From the NCBI GenBank assembly GCA_008711295.1, contig VUYV01000004.1, positions 8,734,010 through 8,798,009 of the forward strand: a stretch of DNA of 64,000 nucleotides, in the 5' to 3' direction. Positions 28,001-41,060 of the stretch are shown here, in pieces. The position numbers and the translations under genes were made by a program. Under the pieces are notes generated by a model, which did no database searches, was not told the DNA's origin, and was given only the letters and a program-made list of their open reading frames with translations. Position 1 is the first letter of the stretch, and every line of letters starts with the position of its first letter. The stretch is from Anarhynchus alexandrinus (Eukaryota > Chordata > Aves > Charadriiformes > Charadriidae).

Positions 28001-31000
28001 CTGGTGAAGACAACTGAGTCTCCATTGTCTCATTTAAGAGTGGGGAAACCTGCCTGAAGTAAATTCCCAGAGAAGTCAACAGAAGAAGCTGCTTTACAGA
28101 CCCAAGTGTTCTACCCAAAATTGAGCAGGATTTTATTTCTTCTGGCCTCCTACAGGGTGACGCAGCACAGGTGTTACCTAATCAGGGTAGACCTCTGGCA
28201 TGAGTATCCCCCCGTCTAGTCCATCCTCTGCTGAATAGCAAAACTGACACGTCAATCCATTCTCAGTGGTGTATTATGCTGGGTCCAAACCTGAATTCAC
28301 ATTCACACACAGGCTGTGACCACAGTGTGACCACAGAAGCCAGCAGAGCTACTCACAGTGTGCTGTGAGACGCAGTGCACCTTGCATATTAACACCAATA
28401 ATTGTATTTGATATGGGTCCTTTACAGAGTCATCTATAGGCTGAACAGCTTCCGATGTCATCTCCACCCTGGCAAAACATTTAATCTGAGTGGGGACCGA
28501 ATTAGGTGGGAACCTGAAAGCCCACAGACAGCAGAGGGAGCTCTCCCTGCTCCCTGTCCTCCAGCTCAAGCATCCTGTCAGAGTTTGACAACGAAAAATA
28601 AAAGCAAAAATGACCCTCAGTGGTCATCAGAAAAAAGAGAGGTACAACTATACGCATGCTGCACTTGCAGCACAAACGCTGCTGAATTATGACACCAAAT
28701 CAGATGCCCAAATCCGGGGTTTACGAAGGGCTGTGTTTTGGAGGTTGTTTCACCCCTGGCTGTTAACAGCCTGCACCAAGCGCATCAGGAACAAAACACA
28801 GCGATCAAAACATGCATTTAGTCCAGATTCTGGTTTGTATCTAGAGTTTCACTTGGGATGTGGCGATGGAAGCAAGGTCTGGACTGGACTGCACTGCTGG
28901 AGCCACCAGTTTTGGTCCCACCTTTCCTGCTGTGCGGCTGGAAATCCCCATGAAGGCTCCCTCCCACCTCTGCTCCATGACAGCCTCCAACTGTGGGACA
29001 TGGGGGCAACACTGAGTTCCCCGGTGAAGTGCAGACACCACTCGTGAGAGTCACTAGAGACGAGACAGCCATTTTGTGAGCTGAATCCCATCAAGTTCGT
29101 GACTGCAACATTTCTGTAAATACCTAAGGAGCTAAGGAAAGAAATAGTCAGGGGTGAAGTGTCAAGTGTATGCTATTGAAATGCAATGCAGCTGCTTCCT
29201 AGTCTGCTTACTGGCACATCACCGGTGGTTTGGTGTCTGCAGTTCTGACAACCCAGGGTTTCCAGATCTGTGAGGAAAACCCAAGTCCCCAGGCTCCAGA
29301 AGTTACCTTTTCCCCACCATGTGCTTCCCAAGTTAGAGGAACAGCAATTGTCTCTACTCTGCAAATCCAACTTGCTCAGAAAAAAAACCAGGCCCTGTAG
29401 ACAGCCCTTTTCTGCTTCCCCAGCAAGCAGAAGGAAATGCTGTAAATAAGTGGAAAGGCTCGATGCCGCTGCTGTTTCCTGACTCCTGGCACCAAATGAG
29501 TGGTCTGTGATCAAGGAGAATATTCCCAAAGAGAAACTATCATGGAAGGAGTGAGGCTGGAAGTCTTCCCTCCACTTGAACGACAGTGCTGTCTGCTCTT
29601 TGGGCTAAAGCAACCTGTGTATGTATAGGAAAAGTGCATGTACTGAAGATTTAAGGTGTGGTAGCACCTGGAAATCTAGGATGAAGCCATATTTTAAGCA
29701 CTCAGACAGTCAGGGTGACTTGGGATTAAGGATCTGTTGAGACTGGCAGGTGCCGATGGGATGGACACAGCTGCGCCAGTGAGCAGCTGGAAGGGAGTGT
29801 GGACAGGGTGTCGGCGGGGGGTCCTGGGATGCACGGGAAAATGGCACAGGGCAGGTGCTGGGGCTGCTGTGGCTTGGGGAACCTGTCGGCAAGGACCAGC
29901 AAGCGCTTTAAAGCTGGTGGCTGAGAAGACATTTTAAGATGCAATTCTTAGGTGAAAGGTAAGAAGGAAGAGGGCAGGAAGGCAAAGGTTACAAAGTCTT
30001 TACTTCTCTGAGGCTGCAGAAAGAATAGGCATGGATTGGAAAGCAGACCTGCCAAGGCAGCAGATGTAGGCAGAGTGCTGGGAGAGTCCAGGCCCAGGAC
30101 TGTAGGTACCACTGCTGTGATTCCAGCACGAGCCTTAGGAGCAAGAAGCCCAGATTCTTCCCCACCTCTTGCCATGTGCCCCTCTATCATATCAGTGCCA
30201 TAACAGCACTATCTCAAGTTCATGGCATAAGCACCTACAAACTGTGAAGACTTTCTGCGTCAAAGACTCCGCTGATACAAAGAAAAAGGCAGTGTCTGAG
30301 TCAAAAAGTGACACTACCTCAGCAGCACTCGAGAAGTGCAAAGCACAAAGAGCAGCACGGAATCAACCGAAAGAGCAGTCATCTCCACAGCTGTCATCTG
30401 CAGCCTCTTGGAAATTTCTCATCAAAAGGGCCCTGCCTGCCTGCACACCACCTCTCCACCAGCTTCTCAGTCTCCGACCTGGTTTCTCCCGATGGTGCTA
30501 TTCTTTCCTCCCGCTTTCCTTCTTGTTCCTGTATGGCTTCCTCAAAGAAATAGCAGGGAATCAGTTAGTATATGTCGGGGTGGTGGTGCAGAGAGACATG
30601 GCCAGCCTCAGTGCCTCTCCCTCACACACAGCAGCACGCGGCTTTTCAGGAAGCAGGAGAATATAGAGCAGAGGGGAAGAAACCAGCAAAGAAACAAAAA
30701 GCAAAACCAAAAAAGCAGCAGAACAGATGCATGAGATTAAATGGAAAAATACCCCCAAAAAGCGAGGGGGAGAGGAAGAGTGCAGCCACCTTCAAAACAC
30801 AGCACAGGTAGAAGGTGGGGTGACAGGGAGTGTAGATAGACACAACAAACCTCAGGATTTACGGGAACAAAAGGGTTTTCTTCTATCCCTCCCATTATCT
30901 CTGCCAGCAGTCCTACCCTCTTCCCCCCACCCACACATGCAAATTCACCTTCAGTTACCTCAGGAACATTCATTACAGGAAGATGCCCCGAGTGTATCAA

Positions 31001-34000
31001 ATTAGTGCCTCACAAAAGCTCATGCAGGAAACATCTATGTGATCCTTATTCAGTTAGCAGGAGGGGATGGAGTGGGGATGCCAACTGAGAAGTGGGTTTT
31101 ATGCAAACACAGGTCTCGAGGCTGATGGGCCGGCAGTGCTCTGCAGGCACAGTGCAGAGGGACCACATCCTGCCTGCTCCCTTCCAAGTACTGACGTAGC
31201 CTCGCATTCCTTTCATACACTAAAATAATTCTATTTTAGAGTTGAAAAATTTCTAAGCCTAGATGGAAAGTACTGGGATGAACAACTAGGCCAGGAGGTA
31301 TCTACAGGGGATATCCCATTTTCATCTATATGAGAGACCAAGGACAATGAGCCTCAGATGCCTTTGGAGTGTGTTTTAACCTCAGAGTTTTGGTATGAAC
31401 TTCTGGCATTGGAACAAGCAGCCCAAGCACTTGGAGTAGCTTGGATCATGGCACTCCAAAATGTTCCCCTGTAGCTGGAGATGGGAAAAGGGGGGAGTCC
31501 CATGTGCCATACACAGAGGTCTTGACTGCTGCAAAAATCTACCAATTAGTTGAAACTGTGCCCATGACACACTGGTGCACGTCTTAAGCATGTTTCCTTA
31601 TGTGCAATAGAGAGATCTCATCCAGAGGACACAGCCACAGACTGATACCTCTGCTTCTTGAGGCAAGATATAACAGCAGAGTTTGGGAACATGGTGTCTC
31701 ACAGAAATGCCCCATTCTCCTGCTTGTGTTGCCCCAGGGAAGTGGGATGTAACATGCTGCCAACAGCTGTGAGCAAACAAGATTGTCCACACGGCAGCTG
31801 TAAGGCAATGGGACTGAAGAGAGATAAATTCCTGTCTCTGACAATAGCTAATGGGCTCCAGGCAGACTGGCAGCTGCAAAGCACCCAGTTCTCTGCTCTG
31901 GTTCAGCTGACCAGGCACCTCTGGGACTGTACTTTGAGCTGGTGAAGAAAAGAGGCAGAACAAGTCTGCTTCAGTCTATTTTTATACTGCAGATCCATCT
32001 GCTCCTCTCCACAGCTGGCAGGGCCTGGAGCTCAGCTTAGATCCTCCCAACAAAAGCCTCTTTATGAGGCATGGGAATCCCCCATCACTATCAACACCAT
32101 TTGGATTGGATTGCCCAGGCAGAGGCTATTTTGGGCACCACAGGTGGCTTCTCCATCTTACTGAGCACAGGGATGGAGCTAGCAGATGCCTCACCACAAC
32201 ACTACCCAGCCATCCCATCAGAGATAAACTCTGAGCGATGTAGAGGCTCTGATAAGCCCACAGGATCTGGGGGATGGGACACAAAGGAGAGGCCAAGAGG
32301 AGAGTTCAGGGAATGGGTTTCACAGGTGAGACAGAGCAGAGTTTCCATCAACACAGAGACCCTCAGAACTGCTTTTGAGACAGAAAAACAACCAGGTGGA
32401 GCAGAGCTAATTAGTCTCTGCCCTGAGCAAAGCACTAATTCACCCCAAATCTAGACGGAAGATCTTCATTCCATAGACCCTGTACCCTAGAGAGCAACTG
32501 CTACTCTGTCTGGGCAAAGCAGAAACCTCCTTTTTTCTCTTTTCCTCTCTGTCCAGGCAGTAACCTTCCTTTGTATTAGGGCTTGACATCTGCTTGCTCC
32601 TGTTAAGAGAGAGCTCCAAGCTCCATGCTTCCCCCCAACACACTCGAGCAGAAAGCTCTCCCAGCCTCTCCTTTCTCTGTTATCTTATTGCATGGATGTT
32701 ATTTCCTGTGTTTATTTTCCTTGTCTGGCTAGCTGGCCTGGAGGGTCTCACCTGCTGGAAAACTGCCATTACTTCTCCATCTGCAACACCGACCAAGGAT
32801 TAGCAAAAAAATAGCCTGAGGTCATTTCTAGTTTCCTTAGGATGCCTGACTACCAACAGAGGCCAAAGGCCACAGATGCTGAGAGAGAGCAGGTTCCTGT
32901 GTGTCTTACCTGGAAGCTGACATCAGCAGATGCACCTCTTTAGGAAGCAGAACAGGGACACATGTTTTACAGCAGTGGGATTTATCCGGAGAATACAGCC
33001 ACCTGGAAAACACCAAATACATGGCTACGTGCAGAAGGACCTCCCTTCAGAGACGGCGAACGTGTCTCTGCAGCAGACAGAGCGCAGTCGCTTCCAAGAC
33101 CTGATTGACACGCAGGCTTCAGTGCTCAGTGTCATCCACATGTCAGTGACATCCTGACCCCAGGATGCAGCCTCGTGCTTTTGATGGGAAGAAAGCATTA
33201 AACTCTCCCTGGGAGGATCACATGTCCCACACAGTGCTTCCAGATCAAGTGCTGATTGAAAGATCGTCCTGCAAGGGAATCAGAGACTGCTATTAGCATG
33301 CAGAGAGCACACCCCTCCCTCCAGCCACACTGTGAAAATCTACAGGAACCTTGTTTGCTACAGTTCTTTTGAAAGTTCAGGTAGTGCTGAACCAGGAAAA
33401 GGGACAGACAGCCCCTGCACCTTGGATAAATGTCTCCTGCTGCCCAGGTCTGGCGTACGGCAGGAAAGGAGGGATCACCTGCAAATGTAGAACTTAGGAT
33501 GGGAGGGAACTTGCCTGGGAAGCAAGTGCACAGACAAAATGAGCTATAAAGGTTTCTGATTAAAAGCCTTGATTCCCAAGCATTGGCTCAGTCCATAAGG
33601 AATAGGGAATCTTGGATTTAATTTAGTTGCAGATGAATATTACATGGGTTAGTTCTGCAGACTGGAAGACCTCAGTGCAAGTTAGGGATATTACTGTATA
33701 TTTCCTCTGGAAGGAAATCAAAATGCTATTTCTCATGAATTCAGAAAGGACACAGCTGTAGAACAAGCAGCTGACTCTCAGCTTTAGTTGTGGCATTGAG
33801 TTACCAATGGTGAGAGAAAAGACTATTTCTGCTTTTCTAATGCAACCTTTAGCATTTTGATCCTTCTGGAATTAGAGGATGATCTTGAGGAGGGTCTGAG
33901 ATTTTTTTTGTCTCCACCCTATTCTGTTAGTGCTTTTGGCATGAATATAAAGAAAGGCAGGAAACACTTGGAATACTGGACTGCTCCCAAATGGCAGGCA

Positions 34001-35173
34001 CCTCAGAAACGAGGCAGCAGCCAGTTGTTCTTTACTTTAAGGTGCTGAGTGCTCACGGAGCCCAGCACCCCGCTGCCAGTGCTGGGGGCTCTCTTCTTGA
34101 GACTCTGCCTTTGAATCAGCCCTAATCTTTGTGAATTAACTGCAGCTCTGCCCCTGCGGCCTCTCTGCGACTGGGAATGCAAACATTAGCCCTCTTCTCC
34201 CCAGTGTCTTTTGCCTCTGCAGAATAACTTCACAATCTGATACGTAACCATCACAGAACAGCTTCAGTTTAGCAGCACATCATTCCCAGTTGTGTCCAAA
34301 GGACCCCTGTATTTCACAGCCCCTGCCATCAGGGCTAGCTCAGAAAACCCGACTGCGATTGCTCACTATCATGGTTAACAGAGGCGATGGTACGGGAGGG
34401 ATTCACCCGGCAGCAGGCAAGTCTCAGAGCTACCATTCCTGTCACCTGCAAAATTGCCCACATCCTCTGGATGATGGAATCGTTTAATAACCCAGGATCC
34501 AGCGTGCATGGCGGGGCTGCTCAAAACACACTAATACAGGGAAGCAATACTGTTCAATGCCAACTTAAATGCCCGATGGGTTACACAGTAATGTGAAAGG
34601 ATGGGAGTCCTCTTTGCCCCATGATTCACACCTCTGCAAGCCACGTTCTTTAACTGCAAGACATTTCTTTTCTTTTTATGGCCCAGCGGTAAAAGGCTGT
34701 ATCAGCATGGATTCAAAATGACCTTCGTCCAGCCTGGATCAGCATGGTCAGAGATGCCGGGTCCAGTGCACCTGCCCTGCAGAAGGCTTCAGCATCTGCC
34801 ACTGTTCAGGCCTTCAGCACACCTCCAAAATAGGAACTTGGCAAACAAAGCTAACAGAGTGCATTGCTAAGCAGAACATTTTGCCGAGTCCCAACACCAG
34901 GACTGCATGTTATAGAGCACTTGCCAATTCCTGAGTCAACTTTATTTATTATACACTAGAAAGGTCATGACGAATCTCAAAAGATAAAATCTGTGTCTGT
35001 CAAGCCGCCTTCCTTATTTTCATTGGCCCAGACCCTCACGTTCCACACCAACAATAACAGGACATGGGTTCAAGAGGCACCATGAGTGCAGCTTACCCTG
35101 AGATGGCCCAGGCTTGTTTTGCATTCTTCTTAGAACTGATCCAGGCTGCTCAATTCACTTTATTAGGAATTTC

Positions 35174-35198
35174 TTTTTTTTTTTTTTTCTTTTTTTTT
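35174..35198. repeat. Poly-T tract
   Basis: A run of 25 bases, all T except one C. It could be a simple mononucleotide repeat or the mirror of an A-tail from a minus-strand retroposed copy, but the flank shows no recognisable retrogene. Confidence 0.85.
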
Positions 35199-37967
35199 CC
35201 TGGATGCAGTCACCACACCGCACAAGAGCCTTACATCCCTGGGAACCCCAAAGCACAAGCACAAGCTTTCACAGCCCAGATGATGCCAAATGCCCAAATG
35301 ATGCAGCTGCAAGTTCTCCAGCAACATGAAGTATCCAACTGGGATATGCTTAACTCCCATTTAGAAGTAATATCCTGGACTAATACCAGCCCAAAAGACA
35401 TCCCCATGACCTCATCAACAGCTGAGGCAGCAAGATACCCCATGCACATGGATTTTCTTCGCTATCATTATGAGCTGTTATCTAATCTCCTTGCCTTAGG
35501 TAAGGCAAAAAATCAGAGCTGCCTGGGGCTCTGGGTAAATCCTTAGCAAACAAAGCCTAAGCGTTTTCACCTCCAGTGCTGTCAGTGTCCAAGCTAGCAG
35601 GTTTAAAGACTGCCCCGGGCTATGTAGAAGTTGGAGTCACCTCTCTGGATTGCAGCTGGACACTCCCAAAACCCACAGTCCCAGGTTTGGAGTTCAGTAC
35701 AACAGGTTCAGACCACACAGTATGGATCTGCACTCCAAATAACCTCATCTTTACACAGTTTATTCTGAACGTGCAGATTGAAAGCTCTTTTCCCAGTCCT
35801 CTCCTTCCACTTGCTGAAAAATCACCATGCTACTCTCAGACTTGGCTTAGATTGTTTTCTTTGACACATTGCAAGGACTCCAGTTCTTGACATGATTTTC
35901 TGATTTTCTGAGATCTGGGTAGTACTTTCCTATCACACTGCAGGATCGCAGCAGTGAATACTGTGGTCACACAGCAGAGAAATGATACTGCTTGTAAGAG
36001 TGGTGCATCCTACAGCCAAACCCCCTCCAACAGTCCCATCCACTGGGTCATTTCTGAGGAAACCTCTCCAATATTCAGAAGTGCTCCCCTGTTCTTCTCA
36101 GAAGAGCACTGAAGAGGAGATTGGGAAGTCAGGGAGCAATGCAGCTCCACTTACTATTCAGCACGACTCCAGCCTGCAGTGAGTCGCATCATCTAACTTG
36201 AGGTGCTTGTTTGCGGGATCAGAGAGGTGGACTCCTCCCAGGATCACTCCGAGCTGGCAGAAGTCTCTCTCCCTCCCATGAATGAACACACGGGGAATCT
36301 CACTCCTCACTTGGTCACTTTGATCAAATGTGAGACAGTGGGAATCTTTCCTGTGAAAATAAATTGTGAGGTCCACAGGGCCTCAGAAAAGGTGCTCAGA
36401 GCTTTTAACTCCCCGAAACTTCTTGAAACGCGTGATGGTCAAGAGCATAGCAGGCACTTGTATGCACTATTCTTAGCAGCAAAGGCTTCCTGTTTGGGGG
36501 CAGAAGTGACAAGGAAGATCCTGCTGCTTTAAATACTGTGAAAAGCTTTTTAGCCAAAAACATTATCCACCCATTAGCAGGGAAAACACCATCCTCCATG
36601 GCCCCATCCTACTTCACCAGAAATGTCATCAGTTCCCGAGCGCTGCAGTAAATGTTACACTATTGAGCTATATTATCCTCAGACAGCTCTTAGTCTACAG
36701 CAAAAGCCCTGCAAAGTCTAGTTTCTCTGGGTGACTAAGCCAAGATGTGGATCTCTGAGCACAGATTTCCAGATCAGGCCAATTGTGTTGTTAAACTGGG
36801 AGCTCTCTCTGTTCTTTCAAGTACTCGCTTTCTTCCCGGGGCCAGGTACGGCCATTGTTCCCCTGGGCTCTTGCAGACGCCTATTGTGCCGCCGAGCTCC
36901 TGGCCTTTGATGCTGCAGAACAAAACGCACAGTGTTTGTGAAAGGAGGGAAAAATCAAAAAGCTTTTCAATTACACAGTTGGTTGAACAGCTCGGGCACA
37001 GCTGGCCACCAGGGTGCCGGCACCTCTCCACAAACCAGGGCCTCCAGGGAGCCCTCTACCCCAGCTGCAAAGTGAACCAAAAGGGGGAATGACCAGTAGC
37101 TGATGGTTATCTGGTGAACTTCCATTTCATCACTTCCCAAGTCCAAATGCTCCTGGATTGTACAGACTTTCACTAACCTCCTCACACACACATTTAGTAG
37201 CTTCAGCGGGAAAAAGCTGGAAATTATTCCTGCTTCGTCCTGTCAGCATTGCTCAGAATTGGCCCGAGAGACACCACAGTAGCATCTAGATTCACTGCCT
37301 CCATCTCCAGACTAATTTGGTTGACATCAGGCTGGAGCTAGCTCAGCCTGAGTGGCACTGCCAGAACAGGACAGAGGTCTGAAATTGCGATGGTCTTACA
37401 AGGAGGTCTGAGGTGCACCGTCAGGGTCATGTGGAAGGAGAACCAGCAGGCTGGGATGCTCCAGTCACAGCTAGAAAAATTTCATGGTCCAGGTGTGGAC
37501 CCTTCTGGTCCTGCTATGTAACACACTGTTTCTGACACTGTGGTGGTTTGGGGAAATAGAGTGCTCTACCTTGTGTTCAGTACGCAGCTATAAACGTTTT
37601 CTCTTATTGCCGAGATGACAGAACTCAGGAAGTCAGACATGTGAGGGGTCTCCAAGTCCATCTGGGTCTGTCACCTTCGTCCTTGCTAATATCTTCTGTG
37701 AAAGAATAGGCAGCGCCAGGGAGAAAGCTCTCCGGAAAGATCCGTCTACGGAAAAAACTAATAAAATAATAAGAAAACACTTGCACAAAAAAGGGCTGTC
37801 CAGCCGGAACTTCCTGGGACAAAGGCACTCACACTCTCTTTTACAAATATATTTTATTATTTTAATGCTTATTAAGAAATGTAACCAAGACAGACTCAGC
37901 AGCACCAGCGGCTCCTCACTGCCCAGCAGTCTGATGACTTCACAGATATGAAAACTTCACAGATTTA

Positions 37968-37998
37968 AAAAAAAACAAAACAAAACAAAAAAACAACC
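37968..37998. repeat. A-rich (AAAAC)-type tract
   Basis: A-rich low-complexity sequence of the form aaaaaaaacaaaacaaaac. It may be the decayed tail of a plus-strand retroposon or a simple repeat. No source element is recognisable upstream. Confidence 0.7.
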
Positions 37999-40829
37999 AA
38001 ACTTTGGTCAACACACTTTAAATACATTTGCATGCACAGATTCTCCCACCCTCTTCCCTCCCCTCCCACTGGTAACTGACAAACAGAGGGAAAACAACAA
38101 CTATATTCATAAAACATTGAAATTAAAAGAGTAATTGTTTTATAGTGACAGCGTGTGCAGCAGGGCGTTCATAGTGTTTTGGCTTGCAGACCACAGAGAC
38201 AACCGCTCCACAGGACAGGGGCAGGAACACCAGCTCCTGAGACAGAGCAGGGGAAGCAAAGGATGTTCTCAGATCTACAGTTCCAGTCTTGATTTCAATA
38301 CATCCTTGCATGAACAGTCCCAGCAGACAAATAAGACAGAGTTACACACAACACTGCCCCAGTTTAGGGATTCTCAGTCTGTCAGGGTTAGTCACCTAAT
38401 GCAAATGAGGAACTGGTGTGATTTTAGTTACTCTTGATGTGTTTTACTGCAAAGAAGGCCAAAAGCTCAGGGCTAGAAAGAAAAAACCCTCTGGTATGAC
38501 TCAGTGCAGTTTGATGCCCAAAACAAATTGGGAGAGAACTAACTATTAGGCATCTCAACTCAGCAAACACTGCTAGAGAGTATTCTACAGTTTTAATGCA
38601 TCACAGCACTGTTACAGCATGCTCGTCCTTCCCACAGAACGTGTCCGGGTTGGTTTGTTATTGGGCAGGGCTCGTGTTTGTGAAGCAGAAGGGCTTTTGT
38701 TACACCTGGACATGCTCATGAAATGAGACAATGCATCCTGAAAAGGAGATAATCCATAAGAACCATCTCTACCTCAGTCACACATAGACCACATAGAAGT
38801 CAACCCTCCACACGCGACAGGCAAGGCTGACCCTCTGGCTCCCTCAGGAGAGCTGTAAGACCGTACACCCTTTTCCAGAGTCCTTCCTCAGCAAGTCACA
38901 TCTTGGTCTCATGCCAGCACCATCTGTGCAATCCCCAGCACATTCCTGCTCCCCCAAAATCCTTCCAAACACCTACCCTACAAATCTTCCTTCACCACCA
39001 AGATTTGCCATCTAACCCTAACCCTCCAGTCTGCTCCCACACCTTAGAGACTTTTCTATATCCACCAGCATCCCCTGGAGCCTCTTTTCAAAGAATGATC
39101 AAAGATTCAGTCAACTCCCAAGTCCATCTGCACAATAAGCTTCCTGGTACAAACTGGGATCAGTGGCAAGCCCCTTCTGTCTACAGTAACCCCAACTGTC
39201 CCACCATGCTTCTCTGTTCAAGAGCTGCAGTTCAAGCTTGCACAGAGCTTCGAAATATTACTGATCCAAAAGAAACTCTGTGGGACAATGCTGTAAGAGC
39301 GTTTACTTGCACACACACAAAAAAGCAGTGCCCTATTGAGGAGAGAGCCCCAAGAAGAACTCTTGATAAAATTACTCCTGGCAACTGATCAAACTTTACT
39401 TTCTCCAAAACCCTATAAAGCAAATAAACCCTGGAGCCTAAGAGTCTCCAGGGAATGGTGAAATTCATGGAATGCCCTTGCACCAAACGAGGCACCACAT
39501 CTCTCTATGGGTCTTGAGCCATTTTTAGCAAGATGTTCCAGTTCAATGAAATTAGTCTCTTCTTATCCCTGCTCTTACTCTCTGGACCCACTGCACTTTG
39601 GATTCCCAAGGAGGTCTTCTCCAGCCTCTCTTGATAGTCACCTCATTCTTCCCTTTCTCTTGGTACCACCTTTGTTTATCCAGAACAGCTATATTTAATC
39701 GGCTAAACATTCTCCAGCTGGAAAATGGGGATATGAGTGGGGAGGTTAGGAAAAAATTAGTCAACTTTCACTTTTCTAGCGATCCCTGCCCTGTGTGGTT
39801 TGGAAAAGAGGTACTTTTCTCAAAAGCAGAGAGTGATGCCAGGAGAAGGAAAGAGCACACTTCATTGATGGGACCCTCTCAATGCTGCTTTTTTTTAATT
39901 AAAAAAAAAATAAATTGAAATTTTGATCCCTAGGAAACAAGAAATAAGGAGTCCAAAATTCTGCTCAAAAGGCTCGTGCTGGCCCCAACAACTGCTTTGG
40001 AAACATCTTCTGAAGGTCCATCTCAGACATATGTCTGCCAGAAGGCACACAGCATGTGGTGCAATTGCCATCCCTTCCTTCCTGTGACTACAGACTTCCA
40101 ATTCTATATAAAACACACTGCCTCCTTACCCTCATGGCATTTCCTCCTGCACACATTCCCCAGCCCCTTCACACACCCTTTTCATTTCAAATCTGGATCA
40201 CTAAAATTGAAAGGGACTGGACACACTTGGGGGGCATCTCAAACAGCAACAGAAAAGCTAATTTCAAGACATCTGGAAACTCAGTAAGCTCACATGGCGA
40301 TCTGGTTGAGCAGGAAGTTTTTCCAGAAGGACAATCCTAAGTTTGTCACATCAACACAGATCAACTTGATTCTTGTGGCAACCAAGCAAGAAGCTGCCAT
40401 AATTGAGTGTGAAGAAGCTCAGGAAACAATAGAAAGCAACCAACCCGCATCAGCTGTTGAAAGCCTGATGCAGTTTGGCACAAAACATCCCTTTACAATG
40501 GCAACTGAAGCTCAATAGGAGGCACTTCTGCACTCGCGTGTGCTCCAGCACATGAGCGATGCTGGTATTTTCCCACACTTCCTTCCCTGCTCTGCTTCTT
40601 TGTGGACCTAATTGTTATTGACATGAATACCGGATGTAATCTTGTGTTATTCTTAGAAACGTTTCAGCTCCCAACTGAGGCCTGAAGAGATCAGACCCCC
40701 ATTTTCCTGACTGAGTTCCTCTGCCACTGTTACAGGAGGTCAGAGGAGCCATCCCACAAATAACCTGCAGAAATATTCCATCAAGAAAGATCAAGAGTAA
40801 CAAGATCCCAAGTCACCCTACAGAGGAAT

Positions 40830-41060
40830 TACCTATGACGTCAGTCGCAGGGAAATGGCTTAGTGTTTGTTAATGGTGCTGGAGTGATAATCCACTCCTC
40901 TGACGTTAGACTACGTGGAAGAGCCATGCCAAGAAAGCAGCAATTCAATTAAACTGTGAAGTCTATTGTTCTACAAACTTGCCCGTCTTTCTGCTAAGGA
41001 TTGTGGTGGCAACCACATCTTTTTATCCGTCTCACGGTAAGCTTTGTGCTAGCCTGGAGC
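40830..41060. promoter_or_regulatory. Candidate regulatory cluster: CRE and inverted RUNX pair
   Basis: A perfect CRE palindrome TGACGTCA lies at 40836-40843. Downstream come a forkhead-like TGTTTGTTAAT near 40866, a CRE half-site (tgacgtta) near 40901, a SOX-like ATTGTT near 40967, and TGTGGTGGCAACCACA at 41002-41017. The last is two RUNX-type cores facing each other across four bases. It is about 1.9-2.1 kb beyond the ADORA2A stop codon. Motif co-occurrence is seen directly; enhancer function is inference. Confidence 0.35.

Larger units (their letters stand above)
25099..40829. other. Intergenic; no gene seen
   Basis: This is the largest gene-free stretch. Several frames of 100-165 codons occur (for example near 28.6, 30.2, 35.1 and 38.9 kb), but they lack recognisable domains and overlap frames of similar length on other strands. 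I treat them as chance. It contains the T-run at 35174-35198 and an A-rich tract at 37968-37998. A long noncoding RNA cannot be excluded from sequence alone. Confidence 0.65.

Noticed and set aside
30169..30734. Overlapping plus-strand frames of 165 and 132 codons
   Set aside because: Several frames are open over the same bases, none has a recognisable domain or splice-linked neighbours, and codon content looks random.
35064..35546. Plus-strand frame of 160 codons
   Set aside because: It runs through a poly-T tract that decodes as a Phe run, typical of a chance frame.
38399..38406. Perfect octamer ATGCAAAT
   Set aside because: A single 8-base match in 64 kb is expected by chance, and no partner sites are nearby.
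39011..39030. Telomere-like ctaaccctaaccc
   Set aside because: Only two repeat units within a CCT-rich stretch, expected by chance.
38903..39388. Plus-strand frame of 161 codons
   Set aside because: Pro/His/Ser-rich text from a CCA/CCT-rich stretch, with no known motif and no conserved flanks visible.
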